Source: Methyloversatilis universalis FAM5
GTDB taxonomy: Bacteria; Pseudomonadota; Gammaproteobacteria; Burkholderiales; Rhodocyclaceae
NCBI RefSeq assembly: GCF_000214035.2
Contig: NZ_AFHG01000044.1
Span: forward strand, 62,001 to 126,000
Direction of reading: 5' to 3'
DNA length: 64,000 nucleotides
Part shown: positions 1 to 7,598 of the stretch, piece after piece
How the letters are laid out: every line of letters begins with the position of its first letter
Position numbering within the stretch: position 1 is the first letter of the stretch
Made by a program: the position numbers and the translations under genes
The notes under the pieces: generated by a model
Databases searched by the model: none
What the model was told of the DNA's origin: nothing
What the model saw: the letters and a program-made list of their open reading frames with translations, nothing else

Positions 1-553
1 GCTTCGCGTCGATCGCCGCCTCGGCGCGGTTCATCGCAGCGGAGAAGTGCTTCCCGATTCGCTCCATGTACTCGGCGACCGTAGCTCTGCTCACGCCGCA
101 GCGGTCCGCTATCTCCAGCTGGGTGGTCTTCACTCCACACGACTTCATCACGAGCATGCGGCGCATCTGGTAGTGGCTGACCTGTCCGGTCAGACCAGCG
201 CGCAGCACGTACTGGATCAGCCATTCGATGGATTCCGACCACTCGATCGCGGGTCGGCGGCCAGCGCAGCAAGGTGCGCGGCATTCGCATTGCTCTGTGC
301 GCGGCGAGAACTTCGTGATGAGGAGGTGCTGCTCCTCGGGCTTCAGGGTCGCCACCTCCGCCCGGATCATCCCGGCCTGCCCTGCCCCGTCCAGACCAAC
401 GAGGCCTTTCCCGCTGCGCTTGGGGCCGTCGGCCATGCGGTTCATCACCGGCCGGTCGTACGCCTGGTGAGAGAAGTTGAATGCGAACACCAGCGCGGCA
501 TGCGTGCTGCTGAACAGCGGTTCCACTTCGACCTGCACTGCGGCTTGGCTCAT
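1..553 (-). CDS. HTH phage regulator, partial (possible late-gene regulator)
   Basis: The frame is open to the left edge, so only the first 184 codons or so are present. Its ATG overlaps the rusA stop as ATGA, which fixes the start. A cysteine cluster (C89, C91, C95, C96) could bind zinc. A helix-turn-helix lies near residues 143-163 (QLEIADRCGVSRATV). As the gene after rusA at the far end of the leftward early operon, it sits where lambdoid phages carry a Q-type antiterminator. That role is inferred from position; I do not recognise the family with certainty. Confidence 0.65.
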   Translation of the reverse strand, partial: MSQAAVQVEVEPLFSSTHAALVFAFNFSHQAYDRPVMNRMADGPKRSGKGLVGLDGAGQAGMIRAEVATLKPEEQHLLITKFSPRTEQCECRAPCCAGRRPAIEWSESIEWLIQYVLRAGLTGQVSHYQMRRMLVMKSCGVKTTQLEIADRCGVSRATVAEYMERIGKHFSAAMNRAEAAIDAK

Positions 554-987
554 ACCACCTCCCTGATCTCTATCACTGCGCCCGGAGAACTCAGCGCGTC
601 CGGGTCTTCGCCGGGGTACACCTTGGCCAGGCGCGAGTACTCCACCACCCGGGCGTCGTCGGCCCAGATGCCGGCATCCGACAGCGCATCCTCGGTGGAG
701 CGCGCCAGCTTCGACAGGTCGGGCGTGCGCATCGGGTACGTGCGCCGGCGCTTCGGGGCGCTCTGCGGCTTCGGCAGCGTGAAGACCATGCGCACCACCA
801 CCGGGGCATCGATCGGCCGGCCACCGGACACGGCGAGGAGCTGCTCGGCAGCCGCCTTCACGTCCTGGCGCCACGGCCGGACCTTCTTCGACGACTCCGT
901 GAGGATTGCCCGGCCGGCCTTGCTCATGCCCATATAGCTTTTTGATCCTTGAGGAGCAGGAGTGCCCCTTACAACGAGACGAATCAC
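550..987 (-). CDS. rusA: RusA-type Holliday junction resolvase
   Basis: A 145-residue protein with the RusA pattern: an N-terminal VRGTPAPQGSKS strand/loop and a core TPDLSKLARSTEDAL followed by GIWADDARVV, whose acidic residues would bind Mg2+. RusA nucleases cut four-way DNA junctions during phage recombination and packaging. The GTG start overlaps the stop of the upstream HNH gene as GTGA. The first 20 or so codons use AT-richer synonyms than the rest of the gene. A truncated second copy of the first ten codons lies upstream of the HNH gene, which suggests the endonuclease invaded and re-created this start. Confidence 0.85.
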   Translation of the reverse strand: MIRLVVRGTPAPQGSKSYMGMSKAGRAILTESSKKVRPWRQDVKAAAEQLLAVSGGRPIDAPVVVRMVFTLPKPQSAPKRRRTYPMRTPDLSKLARSTEDALSDAGIWADDARVVEYSRLAKVYPGEDPDALSSPGAVIEIREVV

Positions 988-1469
988 GCGCGCACACTCC
1001 CCGTCTTCTGGCGTTGATGCCAATTCCTGAGGTATTCGATCCTGATGTTGCGAGTCCTCGTCAGGTACTCCGTCAAACAAATCAAGCATCGACGCTGACC
1101 TCCTTTGTTCTGAAATTCGTGCCCCTGCTTGCATACGCTCATCCCCGCAGGGGTTAGCTCGGACCTCACCAGGTTCTCCCTGGGGGTAACCGGTTGAAGA
1201 TGGTCCGGATTCACGCAATTACGAACCCTGCACAGGTGGTCCAACACAAGACCGGCCGGGACACTTCCACGAATCAATTCATAGACAAGCCTGTGTGCCT
1301 GGAATGTTTTATTGCCCAGGCTGGCCCACCCATACCCGTCACGGCTCCGAGACCTAAGCCATAGCCAGCACCCGCCATCTCCTGGTCCAATGTTTCTTCT
1401 GATGTGGCGAGGGAGGCTTGAAGGCGTAACGTCCTCCTGCCACTTACTCAAAGGCTTCGGCGCGGTCAC
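984..1469 (-). CDS. HNH homing-type endonuclease inserted at the rusA start
   Basis: A 161-residue protein starting at a GTG preceded by GGAAGGA. The HNH core reads LVLDHLCRVRNCVNPDHLQP, followed by a C-x2-H (CKQGH) and C-x2-C (CLIC) zinc-type pair. Such free-standing phage endonucleases nick or cut an allele lacking them and spread by repair. The gene is wedged between a 30-bp remnant of the rusA start and the recoded functional rusA start, both in the same orientation. The longer upstream frame is a shadow of the neighbouring genes. The target site is not known. Confidence 0.8.
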   Translation of the reverse strand: MTAPKPLSKWQEDVTPSSLPRHIRRNIGPGDGGCWLWLRSRSRDGYGWASLGNKTFQAHRLVYELIRGSVPAGLVLDHLCRVRNCVNPDHLQPVTPRENLVRSELTPAGMSVCKQGHEFQNKGGQRRCLICLTEYLTRTRNIRIEYLRNWHQRQKTGSVRA

Positions 1470-1513
1470 TAGACGTTCCTTCCCGGCGTGCCGCGCACCT
1501 GAAGGCGGATCAC
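1469..1513 (-). pseudogene. Displaced 5' remnant of rusA
   Basis: A 14-codon frame begins with a GTG overlapping the stop of the zinc-finger gene (GTGA) and reads VIRLQVRGTP before diverging into the HNH ribosome binding site and stopping at TAG. The same peptide, with V for Q, opens the intact rusA. Seven of the first ten codon pairs differ only in synonymous bases, one codon is changed outright, and two are identical. This looks like the original rusA start left behind by the endonuclease insertion. Confidence 0.65.
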
Positions 1514-1725
1514 TCGGCCTGCTTCTTCCGCGCCTGCCACAGCTCGACCACCGCCGCCCTGACCCTCTCCAGCTCCTCCGGCGACATCCTGGCCGCCACC
1601 GCATCCCGCACGTGCCGCGGCTGCTCCGAAATCCATCTGATCCTGCATTCCCAACACCCCTGTCGATACCATCCCGAGATCCCTCCATGCGCCGCGTCGT
1701 ACGCGCAGCAGTCGCAGTCCGTCAC
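1510..1725 (-). CDS. Small Cys-rich zinc-finger protein
   Basis: A 71-residue protein. The GTG start overlaps the stop of the replication-protein gene upstream (GTGA). The N-terminal half has CDCC and a later CWEC pair, suggesting a zinc site; the C-terminal half is a charged helix (MSPEELERVRAAVVELWQA). It lies between the helicase-loader-like gene and the HNH/rusA pair in the replication operon. Function unknown; DNA or protein binding is a guess. Confidence 0.6.
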   Translation of the reverse strand: MTDCDCCAYDAAHGGISGWYRQGCWECRIRWISEQPRHVRDAVAARMSPEELERVRAAVVELWQARKKQAE

Positions 1726-2267
1726 GCTTCCTCGCTGACCCGTGGCGCGCACCGGCCGCCGCTCCACACCTCACCCAGCGCCTCCGAGGCCATGGCGATC
1801 TGCGACGGCAGCAGCCGGTCGCCGGCCAGGTACATCCGGCGCAGCTGGTGCGCCCAGTCCCGGTCACCCGACTCGCGAATCCGCACGGTCGCGGCGCGCT
1901 CCAGGTTCGCGGCCCTGCGGTCGGCATCCGGTACCGGCGGCGGCAACGCCACGCGCTGCTCGGCGACCTGGTTGCGGCAGAGCTCGATGAACTCCGGCAG
2001 GGTCGGCGGCAGCGACTTCGAGCGGCAGGACTCGAGTGCGCGCCCGATGCGCTCCGGCTGGCCTGCGAATCCGGCGAGCGCCTCCGCCCACGTTGCCTTC
2101 GCGTTCAGCAGCCCGCGGTCGAACTGCCGGCCGCCACGCTGCACCGTCTCGCCGCTGCGCCAGCGGTCGACCCACAGCGAGCCGTACATGCCCTGCATGC
2201 GGTCGAAGATCCGCTCAACCCAGGAGTCGGGTAGCGCTGCCGTCGATTGTTCGGCTGTCGTGGTCAT
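1722..2267 (-). CDS. Replication protein P-like helicase loader
   Basis: A 181-residue protein resembling the lambda P / phage replication protein P family: an N-terminal LPDSWVERIFDRMQGMYGS helix, then KATWAEALAGFAG and a conserved LPPTLPEFIELCR segment. Members recruit the host DnaB helicase to the phage origin. The chosen ATG has a GAGGA about 10 nt upstream. The 5' end overlaps the end of the DUF1376 gene by 53 nt, an initiator-then-loader order as in lambda O-P. The family call rests on pattern only. Confidence 0.65.
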   Translation of the reverse strand: MTTTAEQSTAALPDSWVERIFDRMQGMYGSLWVDRWRSGETVQRGGRQFDRGLLNAKATWAEALAGFAGQPERIGRALESCRSKSLPPTLPEFIELCRNQVAEQRVALPPPVPDADRRAANLERAATVRIRESGDRDWAHQLRRMYLAGDRLLPSQIAMASEALGEVWSGGRCAPRVSEEA

Positions 2268-3129
2268 CGTGCTGTCCTCGTTGCTCCGCGGCACAGGCCT
2301 CGCGGAAGTCGGAAAGTCGGGAGCCGGCGGCGATGCGGCGGCTTTCCTCGCGGGTCATGGGGCCGTCTCGGGGCGGGCTGCGGCCGGCTGGAGCGGCGAT
2401 CACTTCGGGCAGGAAGACGTCGAGGTAGCCGGCGTTGATCGGCCTCGGGTCCGCGGCGTCGTGGCGACGCTGCTGGGCGATTTCCAGCGCCTGCAAGGCC
2501 TGCGCGTCGGTGACGCCGCGCTCAGCCCAGCTGCGAACACGGGGATCGCCGGTCTGAAGCGCCGCGCCGCGGTTGCGCAGGAGCAGGACCAGCTGGAGGG
2601 CTCGTTCGGTCACAGCGTCAGGCGGCGCAGCAGCAGCAGCGACGGCCTGGCCTGTCTCCGGTTGAGTCTCTGATGCTGCTTGCTGGAGAGAGGTTGTTGA
2701 CTGGTGTCTGGTGTCTGGTGCTTGGTGAGCTTTCTGCTGGGTTTCGTTTTCTGAACCCGCAGATAACCCACTGGGTTTCTGTTGGGTTTCGCCTTCGTCT
2801 GTTTTCTTCACCCGTTTCGGTCGTCCGCCTTTCCGTCCGTTTTCCTTCGCAGCGTTGATCTTGGCCTGCGCCTTCTCGATCTCTTGTTCGATCCGGCGCT
2901 TCGTCCAGATGCCGTCGGTCCGCGTGAAGAACTCCAGCAGAACGGCATCCACCGCAGCCTTCTCTTCCCGCGTGCGAGCGCGCGCCAGCCGGTGCGCCTG
3001 ATCAGCCGGAATGCCGGCTTCAGTCGCGTAGTAGCGGTCCATGAGAAGGGTGTAGGCACCGTGCTCGAGCATCGTCAGGTGCGCGGTGTCGCGCACGTAA
3101 TCGCCGATGTGCCGTTCGTAGTAGTTCAA
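2215..3129 (-). CDS. DUF1376 (YdaU-like) phage replication protein
   Basis: A 304-residue protein starting at a TTG that overlaps the upstream stop (TTGA). The first 75 residues match the DUF1376 pattern NYYERHIGDYVRDTAHLTML with a following LMDRYYATE. A basic segment (KENGRKGGRPKRVKK) and a Gln/Thr-rich low-complexity linker follow, then a C-terminal domain. YdaU-type proteins are found at the initiator position of many temperate phages, followed by a helicase or helicase loader, as here. DNA binding at the origin is inferred. Confidence 0.7.
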   Translation of the reverse strand: MNYYERHIGDYVRDTAHLTMLEHGAYTLLMDRYYATEAGIPADQAHRLARARTREEKAAVDAVLLEFFTRTDGIWTKRRIEQEIEKAQAKINAAKENGRKGGRPKRVKKTDEGETQQKPSGLSAGSENETQQKAHQAPDTRHQSTTSLQQAASETQPETGQAVAAAAAPPDAVTERALQLVLLLRNRGAALQTGDPRVRSWAERGVTDAQALQALEIAQQRRHDAADPRPINAGYLDVFLPEVIAAPAGRSPPRDGPMTREESRRIAAGSRLSDFREACAAEQRGQHDDHDSRTIDGSATRLLG

Positions 3130-3701
3130 GCGGCCACCCCATGCTTCTGTGCTTCGTCGCGGCGGTGGTAGGCCTCCCACATGCGCAGGTTCGCCAGCCG
3201 TGCGATGTCAATGGCCTGCGATGGCGTCAGGCGCGTGGCGTCCTTGTTCGGCGTGGCGCGGCGGATGCATTCCACGATGACGTGTGGCCGGTGGTGGAGG
3301 TCGGTGTAGTCCTTTCCGTAGCTCAGCAGCAGCACGCCGCTGGCCTTGCTCGGCAGGCAGTCCAGCAGATCCGGCTTCCAGATGTCGGCCGGCATGGCGT
3401 AGTAGTGCTTCCAGACCTTCGGCGGGTGCTGGCGGGCGGTAGTCGTTACCTCTTGCCGGCGTTGCCCCGGTATCCATGCGCCGTACTGTCGGTGCCACCA
3501 CTTGTCCTTCTTGGCGTCCGCCTTCAGGTCGGCACGGCTGATCTTCACCTCGACATCGATGATGCGCAGGTCGGTGGTGACGCCCAGAACGTCGCACTCG
3601 TGACCGGTCCAGCCGCAGTTGTCGACCAGCACGACGCACTTTCGCGCCAGCGTCTGCAGCGCGATGGCGCGGGCGATGGAGTGTTCAGACCACTGGCTCA
3701 C
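3126..3701 (-). CDS. Putative PD-(D/E)xK-type nuclease-like protein
   Basis: 191 residues. The segment HECDVLGVTTDLRIIDVEVK places D37 before D49, E51 and K53, which fits a restriction-endonuclease-like fold (D...D/E-x-K). A basic, tryptophan-rich stretch (KKDKWWHRQYGAW) follows. It sits in the replication operon, overlapping its neighbours by 4 nt on both sides. The nuclease call rests on the motif alone; a structural DNA-binding role without catalysis is equally possible. Confidence 0.45.
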   Translation of the reverse strand: MSQWSEHSIARAIALQTLARKCVVLVDNCGWTGHECDVLGVTTDLRIIDVEVKISRADLKADAKKDKWWHRQYGAWIPGQRRQEVTTTARQHPPKVWKHYYAMPADIWKPDLLDCLPSKASGVLLLSYGKDYTDLHHRPHVIVECIRRATPNKDATRLTPSQAIDIARLANLRMWEAYHRRDEAQKHGVAA

Positions 3702-3856
3702 GCGAACATCTCCATCTGAACCGGCTCAGGCCACAGCCACGATTCGCCGGCGCGCAGGCGGCGCTCGATATCGCGACGAACCTGCTCGCGGTCTGCGCGC
3801 GGCCACTGCCGCATGTGGGCCGCAAGGTGCATGCGCAGCTGGTAGGCGAGGTTCAT
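3698..3856 (-). CDS. Small basic protein of the replication operon
   Basis: A 52-residue frame, starting in an ATGA overlap with the stop of the methyltransferase and ending in a 4-nt overlap with the next gene. It is Arg/Trp-rich and mostly helical (REQVRRDIERRLRAGESWLW). The coupling at both ends argues that it is translated. No family recognised. Confidence 0.55.
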   Translation of the reverse strand: MNLAYQLRMHLAAHMRQWPRADREQVRRDIERRLRAGESWLWPEPVQMEMFA

Positions 3857-5568
3857 GCGCGCACCGCCGTCAGGATCACCACCGACACGCTGGTGCCGGC
3901 GAACTCGTTGTCGTAGGTGCGCGACCACTCGCACGACCAGCCGGGCAGCACGTCCTTTTCCTTGGCGCTGGCCGGCAGGATGGCGACGAGTCGGCCGTCC
4001 TTGGAGAGCATGGCCGCAGCGTGCTCGAGGTGCGCCTGCCACCGGCCTTCGCTGAACGGCGGGTTCATGACGATCCGATCGACCCGCAGAGAGGTGGCCA
4101 TCGTGAGGAAGTCGCCGCAGGTCACCGAGAAGCCCTTGGCCTCGAGCACCTTGCAGTGCAGCGCGCTGATCTCGACGCACAGCGTCCGATCCTTCGGCAT
4201 CCGGTCGGCCAGGCCGCCGGTGCCAGCGCTGGGCTCGAGGCAGGCGTGATCCGGGCCGATCTGCGCGGCCTCGATCGCAGCCGCGGCGACGTTCTCAGGC
4301 GTGGGATAGAACTGATGCGCCTTCTGATCTGGCAGGCAGCCGGATGCGACCACCTCGGACACCGCATCGCGGGCGTCGTAGTCGAAGGCGTAGTAGTGCC
4401 CGTTCCGGCCGTTCGGCGTCTTCACGCCGCCCAGGTAGGCCATGACGCGGTCGATGTCGGCTTGCAGGGCCTTGTCGTCCACGCGGCCGTACTTCAGCTG
4501 CAGCCCGTGGCTGATCTTCGTGCGCAGGTATTCCTGACGCCACGCCTGCGGGCCGGTGTTCTTCTCCAGCAGGTAGGCTTCCTCCATTCCGCCCAGCGCT
4601 TCGACGACGCGGAACGGCAGCGGCCGCCCCATCATCACGAAGTCCTTGGTCTTCTTCTTCGGGCGCTGGCGGAACTGGGCGGGAATCGCGAGCGGGTAGA
4701 GATGCGCCAGCACGCAGTTCAGGCGCCACGCCATGTCCGGGTGCACCTCGAGGTGCGCGGTACCGCACTTGTAGGCGCGCAGACGCAGCGCACCGCCATC
4801 CAGCGTCAGCCACTCGCCGCGGTGCTGCCGGCGCGCAATGTCGACCACGCTGGATGTAGCGTTCCAGCCCGGCTCGTCGCGCCCCATGAACTTCGCGATC
4901 ACCTTGCGCAGGTCATTGATGTAACCGACGCGGTCGCTGTCCGTGTTGCCGTAGCCGTTGATCAGCCGCGCGATGATCATGCGCCGGCCGAATCCCTCCG
5001 GGCAGTTGGTCACGTGCTCACCGGACAGCGCTCGGAAGATGCCGTCCACGCGCTCGGCCAGGAACTTTGCGCGGCTGTTCAGCAGGTCCAGCAGCGTCGC
5101 GCGGACGGTCTGTTCCTCGAAGTCAGGGAGCGGCGGAAGATCCTTGTCGCTGCTGTGCCGAGCGGCCTTTCGGCCCTGCGGATAGCGAATCTGTTCGTTC
5201 CACTGGTTTCGGCGTTCCTGCGGCATGGCGTCGTAGACGTCAGTCAGGTTCAGCGCCTTCGACCAGTAGGCCGCGTTCAGCGCCGCGACGGCGCCGGCCT
5301 GCTCGAACAGCTGGGTAGCTGCCGATGACAGCGACGTGCGCCCGCGGTCTGGGTCGGAATTGCCGTCCAGGAAGTAGTTCAGGACGCCGGCGCACTCCGG
5401 GCCGTTGATGAAGGCGGCAGCCGCCTCGATCCGCGCGCGGTCCTGCCGGTAGCCGGCCACCAGCCCGTCGACCATGTCGGTCGAGGTCGGCGCGAAAAAG
5501 GCCGAGACATCGTCTATCAGGTCGCCGTCGCGCGCGGCCGCGATCACATCATGGTCAGCGTGGCTCAC
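3853..5568 (-). CDS. DUF4942 domain DNA N6-methyltransferase
   Basis: 571 residues from a GTG that overlaps the preceding small gene (GTGA). The long N-terminal part is of the DUF4942 type. The C-terminal part is an S-adenosylmethionine-dependent methyltransferase: FYPTPENVA, then motif I LEPSAGTGGLAD and motif IV MNPPF, the NPPF signature of N6-adenine enzymes. It probably methylates phage DNA against host restriction or marks the replication origin. No endonuclease partner is adjacent, so an orphan enzyme is likely. Confidence 0.8.
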   Translation of the reverse strand: MSHADHDVIAAARDGDLIDDVSAFFAPTSTDMVDGLVAGYRQDRARIEAAAAFINGPECAGVLNYFLDGNSDPDRGRTSLSSAATQLFEQAGAVAALNAAYWSKALNLTDVYDAMPQERRNQWNEQIRYPQGRKAARHSSDKDLPPLPDFEEQTVRATLLDLLNSRAKFLAERVDGIFRALSGEHVTNCPEGFGRRMIIARLINGYGNTDSDRVGYINDLRKVIAKFMGRDEPGWNATSSVVDIARRQHRGEWLTLDGGALRLRAYKCGTAHLEVHPDMAWRLNCVLAHLYPLAIPAQFRQRPKKKTKDFVMMGRPLPFRVVEALGGMEEAYLLEKNTGPQAWRQEYLRTKISHGLQLKYGRVDDKALQADIDRVMAYLGGVKTPNGRNGHYYAFDYDARDAVSEVVASGCLPDQKAHQFYPTPENVAAAAIEAAQIGPDHACLEPSAGTGGLADRMPKDRTLCVEISALHCKVLEAKGFSVTCGDFLTMATSLRVDRIVMNPPFSEGRWQAHLEHAAAMLSKDGRLVAILPASAKEKDVLPGWSCEWSRTYDNEFAGTSVSVVILTAVRA

Positions 5569-5693
5569 CCGAACACCCTCCAGCACACAAACGCCAGAGC
5601 CGCGACGGGGATGCCGACGGTGCCGATCACGAGACCCACCATCGAGCCTGCGTCCATGAAGGCCTGGAGGTAGCGACGCAGGAACTGGCTCAT
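5565..5693 (-). CDS. 42-residue single-pass membrane protein
   Basis: MSQFLRRYLQAF opens a short cytoplasmic stretch. A hydrophobic segment (VGLVIGTVGIPVAALAFVCW) could span the membrane. The start overlaps the upstream stop as ATGA and its TGA overlaps the methyltransferase GTG, so the frame is coupled on both sides, which is the main reason to accept it. No family recognised; membrane location is predicted from hydrophobicity. Confidence 0.6.
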   Translation of the reverse strand: MSQFLRRYLQAFMDAGSMVGLVIGTVGIPVAALAFVCWRVFG

Positions 5694-6058
5694 GCCGCAT
5701 TCCTTTCCGCGATCACCTGCTCCATCACGGTGGTGTGCCCGATCTTGGCCAGGTACTGCGTAACGCCGCGCCAGCCCGTGAAGGCTTCGAAGCTCGGGGC
5801 CAGGTCGGGCGGCAGATCCATCGGCGCCTTCGTGTGCGGATTCAGCATGCGGCTGACGTGCGGGCGGTGCGCACCGGACGAGCGGGCGAACATCGACTGG
5901 TCACCGATCTCGTCGCGGCTGTTCCGCCGGCGGTTCTGCCAGCACCAGACCACCGCGTCACGGTAGGTCTGCCAACCTGTAACGATGGAATCGGCCACCC
6001 ATCTGGATTTCGGCAAGGCGTCGAGGAACGGCATTTCACGTTGCATGGCTGCCACCAT
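5690..6058 (-). CDS. HTH DNA-binding protein heading the leftward operon
   Basis: 122 residues with a helix-turn-helix-like stretch (QSMFARSSGAHRPHVSRML) around residues 54-72 and a conserved-looking tail (WRGVTQYLAKIG). As first gene of the leftward early operon it occupies the position of a CII-type or replication-control regulator. Twelve-base direct repeats lie just upstream of its start and an inverted third copy lies inside the gene, possible self-regulatory sites. A second ATG four codons in is also possible. Family not identified. Confidence 0.55.
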   Translation of the reverse strand: MVAAMQREMPFLDALPKSRWVADSIVTGWQTYRDAVVWCWQNRRRNSRDEIGDQSMFARSSGAHRPHVSRMLNPHTKAPMDLPPDLAPSFEAFTGWRGVTQYLAKIGHTTVMEQVIAERNAA

Positions 6059-6108
6059 CAGCGGAATTGATGCAACGCGCCCTGATTACAGGTTGCGTTA
6101 CAGGTTGG
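5972..6108. repeat. TTACAGGTTG direct repeats with one inverted copy
   Basis: TTACAGGTTG occurs at 6086-6095 and 6098-6107, 12 bp apart, and in inverted form as CCAACCTGTAACG at 5972-5984. The two direct copies sit 28-50 bp upstream of the leftward HTH gene. The 12-bp period suggests a regulator contacting one face of the helix, in the manner of CII or iteron sites. Confidence 0.55.
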
Positions 6109-6313
6109 AAGCTGCCGAAAATTTTTTCGACGGCGGGGAAGAGAAAGACCCCTGCCCGCTCCACAGAAACCGGCCGACACGGACCAAATCTCAACAGGCA
6201 GGGGTTGAAGGCCACGCCGGGAGGAGGTCGGTGTGGTGTTGGCTGAAGGGCGGTTTCCCGCGATGCCGATAGAATGGAAGTTCCACCAACCACCGAATGA
6301 CAAAGGGGAAACC

Positions 6314-6580
6314 ATGGAAGCAGGTACCGCAGGAGACGACGAGAAGGCGTCGTCCGCAGGGATAGCGTTCGCCATGCAGACGGCGTTGAGAGCGTTACTC
6401 AAAGCGCACCCCCAAATAGACGAGCTATTGCCCGTGCTGAAGCGCGAAGGCGAAGAATCACTCTCGCTCCTGCTGCACATGGGCGTTCCGGATCGCTCGA
6501 TCGAAGCGTTTCGGGATGCGTGGAACGGACTGGTTCCATACGTAGATGACGGGCCAGCCGGAACAGACCCTCGGCTTTAG
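6314..6580 (+). CDS. Small acidic helical protein, unknown
   Basis: 88 residues from an ATG preceded by AAGGGGA. The longer upstream frame has no ribosome binding site of its own. Predicted helical (MQTALRALLKAHPQIDELLP) with an acidic tail. It lies between the leftward operon and the Cro-like gene, opposite to both, so it may be an accessory or regulatory gene with its own promoter. About 250 bp before it hold the direct repeats and otherwise nothing I can identify. Confidence 0.5.
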   Translation: MEAGTAGDDEKASSAGIAFAMQTALRALLKAHPQIDELLPVLKREGEESLSLLLHMGVPDRSIEAFRDAWNGLVPYVDDGPAGTDPRL

Positions 6581-6604
6581 ATGGCCACTGGATGGACGGC
6601 TTCA

Positions 6605-6826
6605 TCAGGCGACGGCCTGGTCGGTGCCGGACGCGCCCTTCTCGGCGGTGCCGCGGAGGTCATCGAGAAGCCGAGCAAGCGCAAGCGCGTCATCCGCGGC
6701 AGTCGGGACTTCCCCGTTCTCCCATCGGGATATGCGCGGCTGAGGCACCTTCACGCGGCTGGCGATCTCGGTCTGGCTCAGGCCGAACTCTTGCCGCAGG
6801 GCGGCGATGATCTGTTGGGTATCCAT
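6605..6826 (-). CDS. Cro-like XRE-family repressor
   Basis: 73 residues forming one helix-turn-helix domain: LSQTEIASRVKVPQPRISRW followed by ENGEVPTAADDALALARLL. It is transcribed away from the S24 repressor across an operator region, the classic CI/Cro arrangement. Its promoter on this strand is TTGACA-N16-TATAGT, placing the expected transcription start within about two bases of the ATG. The mRNA may therefore be leaderless. Role in the lytic switch is inferred from position. Confidence 0.8.
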   Translation of the reverse strand: MDTQQIIAALRQEFGLSQTEIASRVKVPQPRISRWENGEVPTAADDALALARLLDDLRGTAEKGASGTDQAVA

Positions 6827-6833
6827 GAACCAA

Positions 6834-6891
6834 AACTATACGATCACGCATAGCTTTGTCAATGCGCTATCGCATTATGCATTCGCGAATA
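6834..6891. promoter_or_regulatory. Operator region and divergent promoters of the immunity switch
   Basis: Three half-site pairs of the form TATRCG-N4-CGYATA are visible, centred near 6844.5 (ATACG-ATCA-CGCAT), 6868.5 (AATGCG-CTAT-CGCATT, perfect palindrome) and 6883.5 (TATGCA-TTCG-CGAATA, degenerate). The first covers the -10 of the leftward Cro-like promoter, whose -35 is at 6857-6862 and -10 at 6835-6840. The repressor promoter is not obvious, as expected for a weak maintenance promoter. The same operator recurs at 11032-11076. Confidence 0.75.
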
Positions 6892-6899
6892 CTTGGGGA

Positions 6900-7598
6900 A
6901 TGAAACTGATCGAGAATCTGGCGGCGCTGATGGAGCGCAGCGGCGATAACCCCTACTCCTTGGCGCGCAAGGTGAAGGCGCGGTACGGCACCAGCCCGAC
7001 CCAGCCGACGCTTGCGCGAATCCTCGATGGCACATCCAGAGAACCGCGCCGGTCAAGCCTGCAACCAGTCGCCGATTACTATGGCGTCTCGGTCGATGCT
7101 CTGTTTGACGACGACCTGACCAGAAGGGGCGAAGGCGCGCCGGTTTCCACCACATCAAGGGGAGACTCCCTATCGATCCCGGTCACTGATGCGTGGGGCT
7201 CTATGGGGCTGGGAGCCCCGCAGCCTGAGCATGAGGCGATCGTCTCCGGGGTGACAGTCAGCATGGACTGGGTGCGGCACTCTCTTCCGCGCATCAGCCA
7301 TCCCTCGCGGCTGGCTGTGCTCACTGCCTTCGGACGGAGCATGGAGCCGACCTTGGAGGACGGCGACACCATGCTGGTGGATCGCGGGGTCAGCGAGATT
7401 CGCGAGGATGGCATCTTCGTGATCGCGTTGGATGACGAGCTCTACGTGAAGCGCGTCCAGCGCCGGCTGCCCGACAAGGCGATCATCATCAAGTCCGACA
7501 ACCCGCACTACGAACCGATGGTGGTCGAGAACGGGGACCGCAACAAGTTGGAGATCCTCGGCCGCGTGGTCTGGGTCTGGAAAGGGATCAAGCTCTGA
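6900..7598 (+). CDS. S24-family (CI/LexA-like) phage repressor
   Basis: 232 residues: N-terminal XRE-type DNA-binding domain (about 1-70), linker, and C-terminal S24 peptidase domain with nucleophile S147 in GRSMEPTL and general base K184 in LYVKRVQ. S24 repressors hold the lysogenic state and are inactivated by RecA-stimulated self-cleavage. The usual Ala-Gly cleavage bond is not evident; the corresponding linker reads DAWGSMGLGA. I chose the internal ATG because the longer frame crosses the operators. The stop overlaps the next start (TGATG), so downstream genes are probably co-expressed in the lysogen. Confidence 0.85.
   Translation: MKLIENLAALMERSGDNPYSLARKVKARYGTSPTQPTLARILDGTSREPRRSSLQPVADYYGVSVDALFDDDLTRRGEGAPVSTTSRGDSLSIPVTDAWGSMGLGAPQPEHEAIVSGVTVSMDWVRHSLPRISHPSRLAVLTAFGRSMEPTLEDGDTMLVDRGVSEIREDGIFVIALDDELYVKRVQRRLPDKAIIIKSDNPHYEPMVVENGDRNKLEILGRVVWVWKGIKL

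Noticed and set aside
47-937. Rightward 296-codon frame
   Set aside because: Antisense to rusA and the partial HTH gene, both supported by motifs and by ATGA coupling.
1312-2673. Rightward 453-codon frame
   Set aside because: Lies antisense to the helicase loader, zinc-finger and HNH genes; low-complexity Arg/Ser/Ala composition typical of a GC-rich shadow frame.
3619-5328. Rightward 569-codon frame
   Set aside because: Antisense to the DUF4942 methyltransferase, which has clear motifs; the His/Arg/Val-rich translation is an artefact.
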